This document shows positions 37,206-45,986 of a stretch of DNA of 64,000 nt, in pieces (the stretch's first letter is position 1; every line of letters starts with the position of its first letter). A program made the translations under genes and the position numbers. The notes under the pieces are model-generated. The model worked only from the letters and a program-made list of their open reading frames with translations, searched no databases and was not told where the DNA came from. Origin of the DNA: Deltaproteobacteria bacterium. Its GTDB lineage: Bacteria > SZUA-79 > Acidulodesulfobacterales > Acidulodesulfobacteraceae. The stretch is from the NCBI GenBank assembly GCA_023489335.1, contig JAMDCP010000001.1:40987-104986 (forward strand). Direction: 5' to 3'.

Positions 37206-37843
37206 TGAATAATTTAATAATATTGGCATCATCGTCGGAAAGAAGGATTTTTCTCCTCAAGAAGTTAGGCGTCGATTTTACTCCCGTCAACCACGCGCTT
37301 CAAATAGAACCGCAGTTTAGTAGTTTTGCCGGAAATATATCGATAGGCCGTTTTGCCGAAGATTTGGCGTTAAAGAAGGCGGAAAGTTTGCAGGAGGACT
37401 ATCCCGATAACTTTATAATAGGCTCTGATACCGTTATATACCTGAACGGAACGGTTTACGGCAAACCCAAAGACTTTGACGATGCCTTTAATACGCTCAA
37501 AGAACTTTCAGGCAAAACTCACGAGGTTTATACAGGCGTTAGCTTAGTCAACAAGCTTAAAAATGTTTATAGAACCGCTCACGATAAAACCTTCGTTAAG
37601 GTAAAGCCGCTGAACGACAATGAGATAAAGAACTATCTGAATAAATATCCCCCGTTTGATAAGGCGGGAAGCTATGGAATTCAGGATGATGACGGGATTG
37701 TGGAGTCATACGCTGGCTCTTTCGAAAATGTTTTAGGATTACCCGTTCAAAAATTAATCCCGCTATTAAATGAATATCACCTGATATACCCAAAATTGTC
37801 GATAGAAAATTATTTTTCTGGATTCCCGCCTACGCGGGAATGA
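37202..37843 (+). CDS. Maf-family nucleotide pyrophosphatase
   Basis: The 213-residue protein begins NLIILASSSERRIFLLKKLGVDF, has NFIIGSDTVIYLNGTVYGKP and KTHEVYTGVSLV, and ends near a YAGSFENVLGLPVQKL motif, all Maf hallmarks. Maf proteins hydrolyse non-canonical or dTTP/UTP-type nucleotides. The last eight residues (SGFPPTRE) and the stop are encoded by a REP-like palindrome (37818-37845), so the natural end was probably near KLSIENYF. The start codon overlaps yggS. Confidence 0.92.
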   Translation: MMNNLIILASSSERRIFLLKKLGVDFTPVNHALQIEPQFSSFAGNISIGRFAEDLALKKAESLQEDYPDNFIIGSDTVIYLNGTVYGKPKDFDDAFNTLKELSGKTHEVYTGVSLVNKLKNVYRTAHDKTFVKVKPLNDNEIKNYLNKYPPFDKAGSYGIQDDDGIVESYAGSFENVLGLPVQKLIPLLNEYHLIYPKLSIENYFSGFPPTRE

Positions 37844-37845
37844 CA
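37818..37845. repeat. REP-like palindrome overlapping the maf 3' end
   Basis: ATTCCCGC (37822-37829) and GCGGGAAT (37834-37841) form an 8-bp stem, flanked by CTGG and GACA. The inverse orientation of the same type (GTCATTCC...GGAATCCAG) lies at 37877-37903. Confidence 0.8.
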
Positions 37846-37876
37846 TTGCGGAAATTTAACTTTTCACTCAACGGGT

Positions 37877-37903
37877 GTCATTCCTGCGAAAGCAGGAATC
37901 CAG
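37877..37903. repeat. REP-like palindrome, inverse copy
   Basis: ATTCCTGC (37880-37887) and GCAGGAAT (37892-37899) surround a GAAA loop, flanked by GTC and CCAG. Together with the copy at 37818 it makes an inverted pair between the convergent maf and HAMP genes. Confidence 0.8.
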
Positions 37904-37971
37904 TGTTCATATAACTTTAAAGCCATTTTAAATACTTCTATCGGCAATTTTGGGATATAGCAATTGCCGCC

Positions 37972-38805
37972 TTATTTGTTCCCCCGCTTCAATAGTTCCA
38001 TTGCCTTTTTGAGGCTTATCTGCATCCTGTTAAATGATTTTGCAAGCGAGCCTATTTCATCATTTCTCGGATGGGCAATTTCTTCGGTAAAATGTCCTTT
38101 CGATATTTCATCGGCAAGCCTCGACATTTTAGTTATCGGTTTTATTATTGCGCTTTTCATAATAAAATAAAGGAATAAGATAATAATAACAATAAAAATT
38201 ACGGCAATAATCGCCGAATTTTTAATAAAAATGTCTTGCGCATTTTTAAGGAGTTTTAGAGAGTATATTAATTTTACGCCGCCTAAAATATCTCCCGGCG
38301 AAGCTTTTGTGTGGCACATCAGGCAGTTTATTCCCCTTGAATTAGTTTTTGCCACAAAGGGTACTCCAACCATAAGTTCAAACGGCCTGCCGTTTTTATA
38401 AATAATCTTTGTCAGCGTTTTATTTGTATTTAAAATTTGGTTATCGAAGGAAGAGCTCGGCTCTTCTTCTGCAAGCCCCTTCCCGAATTCGGAGTTTACG
38501 ATTTTACCCCTTATTACCTGAAAACCCTTTATTCCTCTCATCTTTTTATAAATGGAAAAAAGCCCCTTTCTGTCGGTTTTTTTCATAATCGTCCCGTTCA
38601 GCATCATAGCATTAAGGCTTGAAAGGGCTGTTTTTGCGGTTACTACCGCGTCATGCCGGGTTAGGGAAACGGTAAGTTTGTTTTGGAGATTGTAAGAGTT
38701 GTAAACGATTAAAGCGATTGGAATAATGACAAGCAAGACAAGAGGAACGATAATTTTTGTCTTTATCGATACATCCTGAAAAGATTTAAAAATGCCGTTA
38801 GACAT
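37972..38805 (-). CDS. Membrane sensor with a c-type heme motif and HAMP domain
   Basis: The 277-residue protein has a first transmembrane helix (about 17-36), an extracytoplasmic domain of about 155 residues containing CLMCH (Cys161-His165), a second helix (about 195-215) and a HAMP domain (about 216-268: IKPITKMSRLADEISKGHFTEEI ... DEIGSLAKSFNRM). One covalent heme c suggests redox, oxygen or NO sensing. The chain ends just after HAMP, with no kinase, cyclase or methyl-accepting output. It may signal through a partner, or the gene may be cut. Confidence 0.8.
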   Translation of the reverse strand: MSNGIFKSFQDVSIKTKIIVPLVLLVIIPIALIVYNSYNLQNKLTVSLTRHDAVVTAKTALSSLNAMMLNGTIMKKTDRKGLFSIYKKMRGIKGFQVIRGKIVNSEFGKGLAEEEPSSSFDNQILNTNKTLTKIIYKNGRPFELMVGVPFVAKTNSRGINCLMCHTKASPGDILGGVKLIYSLKLLKNAQDIFIKNSAIIAVIFIVIIILFLYFIMKSAIIKPITKMSRLADEISKGHFTEEIAHPRNDEIGSLAKSFNRMQISLKKAMELLKRGNK

Positions 38806-38865
38806 AATACACCACCTTTAATTAATAAAATTAATAAAAAGAACGATTAATGATACATATTAATA

Positions 38866-41217
38866 TTAATCGGAAGACCTCTTCTCTTCCGCCGGTTTTG
38901 GCAATGTCCATGCCGCATAATCGCATTTTGGATAGTTAGAGCATCCGTAAAATTTCCTGCCCTTTTTTGTCCGCTTTTCGACTAAATAGCCGCCGCAGCC
39001 TGTTGGGCAGGGAATTTTGGATTTATTATACTTAACGGGTATAGGTTTTATATTTTTGCATTCGGGGTATCCGCTGCACGAAAGGAATTTGCCATATCTG
39101 CCGGTTTTTATTACCATCGGTTTTCCGCATTTCTCGCATATTTCGTCCGTCTCAAGCGCAGCCGCATCGTTATCCGCATTGTCCTTTGGAATCTCTTTTG
39201 TATTTTTGCATTCGGGGTATCCGCTGCAAGCCAAAAACTTGCCAAACCTTCCCATCTTTATTACCATCGGTTTTCCGCATTTCTCGCAAATTATATTCGT
39301 GGGTTCCGAAGTCCCCTTTATGTTTTTGATATTTGTTTTGGCGGCCCCAAAACTTTTCATAAATTGGTCGTAAAAATTTGTCAGAAGCTCCTTTCTGCTT
39401 GTTGTCCCTTTTTCAATTTCATCAAGCTTCGATTCCATATTTGCCGTGAATTTTAAATCTACGATATCGGAAAAGCCTGCTTTTAAAATATCCGAAACTG
39501 TCATGCCCAACTCTGTTGGCTTAAACTTTTGCGTGGAACTGCCTTTTTTTGAGGTATCCGCCGACTCAGTCGTCATAGCCACATAATCTTTATTTTTGAT
39601 GTTTGCAATGATGCTTTGATATGTAGACGGCCTTCCTATGCCGTTTTCGTCTAAGGCTTTTACTAAGGTTGCCTCGGTGTATCTGGGCGGAGGCGAAGTA
39701 AAATGCTGAAAGGCATCGACCCTTTTTATATCGGCAGGATCGCCTTTCGTAAGAAGCGCAAAAATTTTTAATATAGAATTATGGGATTTTTCGGCATCTT
39801 CCTGCTCTTCGCCGCCCGATTCGGCTTTAATATTCGAGGTTGGTTCCGCCGGACCTGCGGCCGCGCTAACCCTTGATTCATTTATTACTTTTTGGAATCC
39901 GTCAAAATTTAAAACGCTCTCCGTCGTTTTAAAGGTATATGCGGTATTTTTACCTTTTTGCGGTTCGTTATAGTCGCCCTTTATAATTATACTGTATTGG
40001 TCGTATATGCTTCCTTCCATAAGCGAGGCTACGAAATAAGCCCATATCAGGTTATATAGTTTGTATTCGTCGGAGGTTAGATATTCTTTAATTTTTTTAG
40101 GCGTCAATAAAACATCGGTAGGCCTTATTGCTTCGTGTGCGTCCTGTATTTTCCCCGCTTTCCCCTTTCCTTTATTAAATTCGTTTTTGTTTAAATATTC
40201 TTTGCCGAATGAATTTTCTATAAAATTTTTGGCGGATTTTAAGGACGCCTCGGATATTCTTGTCGAATCCGTTCTCATATAAGTTATAAGACCGACAGGC
40301 CCTAACGGTTTATTGCTCACCCCTTCTACCGCCCCCAACTCCACCCCTTCGTAAAGCTTCTGGGCTATCGTCATTGTTTTTTTAACGGAGAACCTCAAAA
40401 TTTTAGCGGCTTCCTGCTGGAGCGTGCTTGTAATAAGCGGAAGAGGGGGCTTTCTGAACGATTGTTTTTTGCCTATCTCCTCTATTTTATAGTTATCCGT
40501 TTTTAATAGTTTTTCTTTTAACCCGGAAACCTCTTCCTCGTTTTTGATTTTAGGTTCTTTTCCGTTAATTTTAAAAAGTTCACACTCTATGCTTAAGGTT
40601 TTCTTTTCTTCTTTTATGTCAAAAAGCGCCGTTACAGTCCAGAACTCTTCTTTTTTAAAAGCCTTTATCTCCTTTTCCCTTTCGACAATCAAATACAAAG
40701 CGACCGATTGAACCCTGCCCGCCGAAAGCCCTCTGCGCACTTTTTCCCATAGAAACGGGCTAAGATTATAACCCACAAGCCTGTCTAAAATTCTCCTTGC
40801 TTTTTGGGATTCATACATAGGCTCATTCAAAGAAGAAGGATTTTTTATAGCATCTTTTATAGCATCTTTTGTTATTTCATTAAAAAGAACCCTTTTCACA
40901 TCAGGTTTTTTGCCTTTAATGGCGTCGATGATTTCTTTAACATTCCATGCAATGGCTTCGCCCTCCCTGTCCGGGTCTGCCGCAAGATACACGGTTTCCA
41001 CATTTTTCGCTATTTTTTTAATTTCTTCGATGGTTTTTTCTTTGCCTTTTATAATTTCATATTTGGGTTCGAAGTCATTTTTTATATCGACGCCAAGGGT
41101 ATTTTTGGGTAAATTTTTAATATGTCCGACCGTAGCCTTAACTATAAAACCCTCGCCCAGATATTTATTTATAGTGTGCGCTTTTGACGGAGATTCGACA
41201 ATTACAAGATTTTTCAT
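38866..41217 (-). CDS. topA: DNA topoisomerase I
   Basis: The 783-residue type IA topoisomerase relaxes negative supercoils. The TOPRIM domain begins LVIVESPSKAHTINKYLG and includes LAADPDREGEAIAWNV. The active-site Tyr is in GLITYMRTDSTRISE. The C-terminus has three Cys4 zinc ribbons: CEKCGKPMVIKMGRFGKFLACSGYPEC, a near copy of it, and CPTGCGG...CSNYPKC. The first two ribbons are nearly identical even at DNA level (39056-39150 against 39208-39295). It lies 29 bases after the DprA-like gene, a common pairing. Confidence 0.97.
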   Translation of the reverse strand: MKNLVIVESPSKAHTINKYLGEGFIVKATVGHIKNLPKNTLGVDIKNDFEPKYEIIKGKEKTIEEIKKIAKNVETVYLAADPDREGEAIAWNVKEIIDAIKGKKPDVKRVLFNEITKDAIKDAIKNPSSLNEPMYESQKARRILDRLVGYNLSPFLWEKVRRGLSAGRVQSVALYLIVEREKEIKAFKKEEFWTVTALFDIKEEKKTLSIECELFKINGKEPKIKNEEEVSGLKEKLLKTDNYKIEEIGKKQSFRKPPLPLITSTLQQEAAKILRFSVKKTMTIAQKLYEGVELGAVEGVSNKPLGPVGLITYMRTDSTRISEASLKSAKNFIENSFGKEYLNKNEFNKGKGKAGKIQDAHEAIRPTDVLLTPKKIKEYLTSDEYKLYNLIWAYFVASLMEGSIYDQYSIIIKGDYNEPQKGKNTAYTFKTTESVLNFDGFQKVINESRVSAAAGPAEPTSNIKAESGGEEQEDAEKSHNSILKIFALLTKGDPADIKRVDAFQHFTSPPPRYTEATLVKALDENGIGRPSTYQSIIANIKNKDYVAMTTESADTSKKGSSTQKFKPTELGMTVSDILKAGFSDIVDLKFTANMESKLDEIEKGTTSRKELLTNFYDQFMKSFGAAKTNIKNIKGTSEPTNIICEKCGKPMVIKMGRFGKFLACSGYPECKNTKEIPKDNADNDAAALETDEICEKCGKPMVIKTGRYGKFLSCSGYPECKNIKPIPVKYNKSKIPCPTGCGGYLVEKRTKKGRKFYGCSNYPKCDYAAWTLPKPAEEKRSSD

Positions 41218-41246
41218 AAAGTTTTAGTATTAATTTATAATTTATT

Positions 41247-42365
41247 TTAATTTAATTTCTTAATAATTCCCCCTGGGAATCTTTCTATTTCCGAATTTAT
41301 CTCGAGCATCGAGACATTCTTAAGAATTTCGTTTGAGTTAATATTAAACTTAATATTGCTTAGTTTTATTAAATTGTCAATAGTTATATTTTCTTTTTCC
41401 AAAGTTTTTAATATAAACTTTTGAATAGGGCTGTATTCCATTTTATTGTCGGCGGCATTGCTGCCTTGCGGGGCTAAATTATTATAAGTATCTTTAGTAT
41501 GCCGTTCCCCTTCAAATATTTTTACAGGTTTGCCCGCATCTTTAAATTTTTTCATAATGCTCGATAATGAACTCTTTTCCGATAGATACAATATAGCCAT
41601 TTCTTCCGATAAATGAAAGGCAAGGTTATTTCTTAAAGCGAATCCGTGTTTTGAATTTTTCGAAAACGGGTCTAAGGCAGAAATTTGCAGGATGTTTTTA
41701 AAATCAAAACTTGGGGTTAGCGGCAGTTTAGCTATTTTATTTGGGACATGAGAAGTAAACAGCGAATAATGCGGTAAAATTATCAGCAAGGAGGGATCGT
41801 CAAATTTTTCTATAAATTCTATTTCAGCCTCGCTGTGTGTCCCAATGTAAATAAAATCCCCCTTTTTTGCATTGCCGCCGCCGGCATAATAATCCTTGAA
41901 ATCTTTTAATATACCTTTGTCCGGCTTGTAAATTTTAGCGTCTTTAAATCTGGACGATGTCAAAAATAGGCCGTTAGGCGGCTTTATGTTTATATTAAAA
42001 ATGTTAAGCGGGTCATAGATATGCAAAAATTGCGGGAGTGCGGGGGTAAAAGAATTTTTTCCGCAATTTTTTATTAAACGGGTTGTTTGAATAGGTTTTA
42101 TGCGGTGTTTATTTAATACGGCAATCTCGCCTAAGGCATGCTCCGCAAACTTATGATAGCAACCGGAATTTTTGAAATCGCCCCCAGCAATGTCGTAATT
42201 ATTCGGGATTTTTTTTATATGCCCTTCCGCCTTTGCCTTCAGTGTTATCCTGTAATTAAAATATGGCAGGCTTTCGCCAACCTGGGCTTGCGCTTGCGCC
42301 ATCTCTAAGCCTGGCAGGCAATCTTTTGTATCTATCATATGCGCGCGGGTTTTATGCCTTGTCAT
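41247..42365 (-). CDS. Divergent DprA/Smf-like DNA-processing protein
   Basis: The 372-residue protein is called from position (directly upstream of topA, as dprA often is), a degenerate Rossmann-like middle (residues about 155-290, including ALRNNLAFHLSEEMAILYLSEKSSL where DprA has F-P-x-R-N-R-I-I-x-x-L-S) and a C-terminal winged helix (SPIQKFILKTLEKENITIDNLIKLS ... EINSEIERFPGGIIKKLN) like the DprA end. The usual GSR and SGLARGID motifs are not seen, so loading of RecA on single-stranded DNA is not assured. The ATG at 42365 lies inside a REP-like repeat; Met10 at 42338 is a likelier start. Confidence 0.6.
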   Translation of the reverse strand: MTRHKTRAHMIDTKDCLPGLEMAQAQAQVGESLPYFNYRITLKAKAEGHIKKIPNNYDIAGGDFKNSGCYHKFAEHALGEIAVLNKHRIKPIQTTRLIKNCGKNSFTPALPQFLHIYDPLNIFNINIKPPNGLFLTSSRFKDAKIYKPDKGILKDFKDYYAGGGNAKKGDFIYIGTHSEAEIEFIEKFDDPSLLIILPHYSLFTSHVPNKIAKLPLTPSFDFKNILQISALDPFSKNSKHGFALRNNLAFHLSEEMAILYLSEKSSLSSIMKKFKDAGKPVKIFEGERHTKDTYNNLAPQGSNAADNKMEYSPIQKFILKTLEKENITIDNLIKLSNIKFNINSNEILKNVSMLEINSEIERFPGGIIKKLN

Positions 42366-42434
42366 TCCTGCGTACGCAGGAATCCAGTGTTATTTAGCAT
42401 TGGAATACCTAAATAGTTTCCATTGCAGGATTAA
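42361..42434. repeat. REP-like palindrome joined to a copy of the 12541-type element
   Basis: 42361-42387 repeats the GTCATTCCTGC...GCAGGAATCCAG palindrome. 42388-42434 resembles 12548-12598 (GTGTTATTT, GCATTGGAATA, TTCCA, GGATTAAGG). The repeat overlaps the annotated start codon of the DprA-like gene. Confidence 0.7.
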
Positions 42435-42505
42435 GGTGAAATCTCTCTCTATAATTTATTTAAATAATATGATAAAATGAAAAAAATTAAAATGATTTTT
42501 TGTTT

Positions 42506-43873
42506 ATGAAAATGACAAGGGGTTTTACCTTTATAAAAGCGAAGGACAAATTATTTTGGCTTTTGTTAATTTGCCTTACCGTCCTAACACCTTTATTCTC
42601 TATTACAGTTGCGCCTCCGCCGTCTTACGGGAATGCGGCTTACGATAAAAATATTTCAAGTAAAGGCGGAACAATAAAAATTGCCGTACTGATTCCAACA
42701 GAAGGAAGGTTTTCTTATTTTAGCAAACAGTTTATAAACGGCCTGCTGCTTAGCTCGCATAATCCCAATGGTTCAAAAATAAGGTATGTAATCGTAAATT
42801 TACCTGCAAATGCCGGCAAGACTAACATTGGTTATATATTTGATTCCCTGGCAAAAAAGGGAATAAGCGCCGTGGTCGGCCCGCTCTTTGCGGGGCAATT
42901 AAAATATTTTGCGCATAATTCCGTTAAATTTAAAATTCCCGTAATAACGCCCGCCCCGCTTGTAACCAAAGAAGATATTTCGCCGTTTGTTTTCGGTTAC
43001 GGGATGACCTTAAAGCAGGAAATAAAAACAGACATAAAATACGCCAGATATGCTGGCATAAGCCCTATTTCGGTTATATATCCAGATAACGGCTACGGGC
43101 CTACACTTCTGGCTTATATCAGGCGTTTTTCGGCAAGGTACGGCATCAACATCTTGAATACAACTGCTTATAACGCCGAAACAGTCGATTTTTTTTATAA
43201 TTTCAATTCCATCGTCAGGTTTCAAAATACTGAAAAAGGGCATATATCAAAAGCCGAGGAAGCGCAGCTTGGAATCACCCCTTACAACCTTATGCACGGC
43301 ATAACAAAGGCAAAACCTTATATCCCCTTTAAAGGTCTTTTTGTGGTAGGAAGCCCTTCAAAGCTTGAGCTGATTTTAACTCAACTTATGTATTATAATA
43401 TTGACGGGTTTCCAATACTCGGCTTAAGTTCGCTTGATTCGAAATCATTTATAGAAAAGTATGGATTTTACATGCAAGGCGCTATTTTTCCCAACGGGTT
43501 TTTTAAGCATGACGACAACGATGTCGTTAAAAAATTCGATGCGGCGTATAAAAAGTATTATGGAGAAATGCCAAATATACTCAGCGCCGAAGGTTATGAT
43601 ATCGGCGGGATATTAATTAAGGCTGCGGAAAGGCTTAGCGAACATCGGGTTGTTAAAAACCAGTATAATCCTCTGCCTTTAGGCATGGGGCAGTTGCAGA
43701 ACCCGCCGACAAAAGATGTTAACGGCATTGCGTTTTACGGCTCTATTTTAGCCGTTAAGTCGTACAAAGGAGTATGCGGCATCAGCCGTTTAAGCGGCAA
43801 TAGCTTTAAAAAAGGCCTATATCTGTTTAAATACAAGGACAACAAGATTTACATCCTTGAAAACCCCTTCTGA
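42506..43873 (+). CDS. Periplasmic binding-fold protein (branched-chain amino acid binding/LpoA-like)
   Basis: The protein of about 455 residues has an N-terminal hydrophobic signal or anchor (LFWLLLICLTVLTPLFSI). A type I periplasmic-binding fold follows: IKIAVLIPTEGRFSYFSKQFINGLLLSS, AVVGPLFAGQLKYFAHNSVKFKIPVITPAPLV, ISVIYPDNGYGPTLLAY and PNILSAEGYDIGGILIKAAERL. This fits the Peripla_BP_6 family, which includes Leu/Ile/Val receptors and LpoA-type penicillin-binding-protein activators. No ABC permease genes adjoin, so a non-transport role is possible. ATG 42506 is preferred to the upstream TTG. Confidence 0.8.
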   Translation: MKMTRGFTFIKAKDKLFWLLLICLTVLTPLFSITVAPPPSYGNAAYDKNISSKGGTIKIAVLIPTEGRFSYFSKQFINGLLLSSHNPNGSKIRYVIVNLPANAGKTNIGYIFDSLAKKGISAVVGPLFAGQLKYFAHNSVKFKIPVITPAPLVTKEDISPFVFGYGMTLKQEIKTDIKYARYAGISPISVIYPDNGYGPTLLAYIRRFSARYGINILNTTAYNAETVDFFYNFNSIVRFQNTEKGHISKAEEAQLGITPYNLMHGITKAKPYIPFKGLFVVGSPSKLELILTQLMYYNIDGFPILGLSSLDSKSFIEKYGFYMQGAIFPNGFFKHDDNDVVKKFDAAYKKYYGEMPNILSAEGYDIGGILIKAAERLSEHRVVKNQYNPLPLGMGQLQNPPTKDVNGIAFYGSILAVKSYKGVCGISRLSGNSFKKGLYLFKYKDNKIYILENPF

Positions 43874-43901
43874 TTATTTAATATTAAACGGCGGAGGATT
43901 T

Positions 43902-44525
43902 ATGAAAAAAGCAAGCGGCATAGAAATTTATGAAAATTTAAAAGAAATAATCAATCCAGGACATAGCTGCCTTGTAGTCTGGGATGTTCAAAACGCATTA
44001 GTTTCCCGAATATATAACAAACCGGAATTTGTTTCCAATATAAAAAATTTGGTAAATATCTTAAGGGGTAAAATGCCTATCGCATATACGCTTATAACCC
44101 CGCCAGAAAAAGAATTCAGGTCGTCATGGTCGTATTATGCGATGATGAGGCGTTTCGGGGTGGACGATCCCGCTAAATTGCCCGAATTTATTGTTAAAGG
44201 TTCGAATGATGCGAATATCCCTGAAGACGTGGCGCCAAAGGCGGGCGACATATTATTGGAAAAGCCGACGGCGAGCATATTCATCGGAACTTATTTTGAA
44301 CAGATGATGAAAAACAGAAACATAAAAACACTTATCTTTACCGGCATCGCAACCGAAATGGGCATAGAATCTTCGGCAAGGGATGCCGCCAACCGCGGAT
44401 TTTACCCCGTGATAGCAACCGATTGCGTATCTTCTATGGACAAAGATGCCCATAGCAGGTCTCTCGAGAATATGAAAAAGATGTTTATCTGCGAAAGTTC
44501 GCAAACTATTGCAGAAAATATTTAA
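43902..44525 (+). CDS. Isochorismatase-fold hydrolase lacking the catalytic Cys
   Basis: The 207-residue protein (start at 43902, with GGAGG at 43893-43897) has the isochorismatase-family fold: CLVVWDVQNALVS with the conserved Asp, and IKTLIFTGIATEMGIESSARDAANRGFYPVIATDCVSS. In Cys hydrolases of the family the motif is G-[VI]-x-T-x-x-C-V-E-x-[TS]. Here a Gly stands at the Cys place, so amide or nitrile hydrolysis by Cys is unlikely. It may act like EntB-type isochorismatases, which have no Cys, or be non-enzymatic. It precedes the efflux genes on the same strand. Confidence 0.85.
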   Translation: MKKASGIEIYENLKEIINPGHSCLVVWDVQNALVSRIYNKPEFVSNIKNLVNILRGKMPIAYTLITPPEKEFRSSWSYYAMMRRFGVDDPAKLPEFIVKGSNDANIPEDVAPKAGDILLEKPTASIFIGTYFEQMMKNRNIKTLIFTGIATEMGIESSARDAANRGFYPVIATDCVSSMDKDAHSRSLENMKKMFICESSQTIAENI

Positions 44526-44586
44526 TCCAGCAAAATTAAAATACTCCGATATAATAATTAGGGTAATAGGCGATAAATCATTGTTT

Positions 44587-45969
44587 ATGAAAAGGGCTTT
44601 AATTGTACCGGTAAATGTAATAAGTTTAATCTTGCTGTTAATCCTTCCGGGCTGCGCGATATACAGGCCGCTTCCGTTAAATAAAAAAACCATAGCTAAA
44701 GCTTCGGCGCCGCCTGCTTTAAAGGAAATAGAAAAAAATTCAAAAGTGATAAAAAATCCGTTAGTCGGAAAAGTATCATTCAAGAAAAAATTGACGCCGT
44801 CCGATGTCGCGCTAATAGCCGTTATGCTTAATCCCGCGCTTAAGATAGAAAGAGATTCTATCGGCATATCAAAAGCCGGGTTAATACAGGCGGGCTTGCT
44901 TCCGAATCCCGTATTAGGTTTTTATTTTGCTAAACCTGTTTCGGGAAACATTTCAGGCGCAAATGAGCCATACACAGCATACGGGTTCAGCCCCGCTTTT
45001 AATATAAATTCTTTATTTTTAAGAGGAACAAAAATAAAAGCGGCGAAATTTAACCTGAAGGCAAAAGAAATGCTCCTGCTCTGGAACGAGTGGCAAATAG
45101 CCCAAAGCGCTAAATTGGGCACAATAAACTTTATTTTATTATCGCGGGAACTTAAGTTATATGAGGATATAGAAAATATAAGCAAAAAAAGATATAAATT
45201 GATAAACAAGAGTTACAAAGCAAGGCTGATCGGCGCTTCAGAAAAATCTACGGCGGAAATCCGCCTTTTTAATGCCATGTCCGATGTGATAAGTTTAAAA
45301 AAAGCCGTAAGTAATGAAAAAATCCAAATATACAAGATGCTTAACCTGCCTTACGGATATAAATTGCCGTTGGAAAAAAATATTAGTTTTAAAATTAAAA
45401 CTTTAATCTTACCCGCTAAAAAACGGTTAATTTCCAATATAGAAAAAAGGCTCGATCTTATCGCTTTCAGGTTTGCGTACGAAAGCAGGGAACAATCTTT
45501 AAGGGAGGCAATCTTAGCGCAATTCCCCTCAATCGACGTGAGTTTTCCTTTTGCAAGCGACACTTCGAATGTTCAGACCTTTGGGGTTGGGGTGAGCATA
45601 AACTTTCCGGTATTCAATAGAAATCAGGGCAAGATATCGGCTGAAAAGGCCTCTCGAAAAATGATGTTCGATGGTTATATAAATAGAATTATAAAATCTA
45701 AACTTGATATAAACAGAGAACTTTCGAATATTAATTTAATATTGGCTCAATATAAAATCGAGGAGAATAATTTAAGCGAACTTTACAGTATAAATGCTTT
45801 TTATAATGCAGCCTTAAAAGACAAAAATGTGCCAATTTTTAAAATTTATAGTAATAATATAAGCTTTTTAAAAGAAGAGATAAATTTAATTAACCTGAAA
45901 CTTAATTTATTATATAATTTAATCGCACTTGAAATTTCATCCGGCAAAAATATAAATTACAATAAATAA
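44587..45969 (+). CDS. TolC-family outer-membrane efflux lipoprotein
   Basis: The 460-residue protein from ATG 44587 has a lipoprotein signal (VISLILLLILPGC, Cys23 lipidation). An alternative start at 44509 would overlap the previous gene and lose the signal position. The body is the TolC/OEP duplicated helical pattern (KLTPSDVALIAVMLNPALKIERDSIGISKAGLIQAGLLPNPVLGF ... LDLIAFRFAYESREQSLREAILAQFPSIDVSF ... VGVSINFPVFNRNQGKI). It provides the outer-membrane channel of the RND pump encoded next. Confidence 0.9.
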   Translation: MKRALIVPVNVISLILLLILPGCAIYRPLPLNKKTIAKASAPPALKEIEKNSKVIKNPLVGKVSFKKKLTPSDVALIAVMLNPALKIERDSIGISKAGLIQAGLLPNPVLGFYFAKPVSGNISGANEPYTAYGFSPAFNINSLFLRGTKIKAAKFNLKAKEMLLLWNEWQIAQSAKLGTINFILLSRELKLYEDIENISKKRYKLINKSYKARLIGASEKSTAEIRLFNAMSDVISLKKAVSNEKIQIYKMLNLPYGYKLPLEKNISFKIKTLILPAKKRLISNIEKRLDLIAFRFAYESREQSLREAILAQFPSIDVSFPFASDTSNVQTFGVGVSINFPVFNRNQGKISAEKASRKMMFDGYINRIIKSKLDINRELSNINLILAQYKIEENNLSELYSINAFYNAALKDKNVPIFKIYSNNISFLKEEINLINLKLNLLYNLIALEISSGKNINYNK

Positions 45970-45986
45970 AGTCGATAGAGGTTCAT

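Noticed and set aside
44197..44215. GGTTCGAAT resembling a tRNA T-loop
   Set aside because: It is within the isochorismatase-fold gene and no acceptor, D or anticodon stem fits around it. No tRNA was found in the window.
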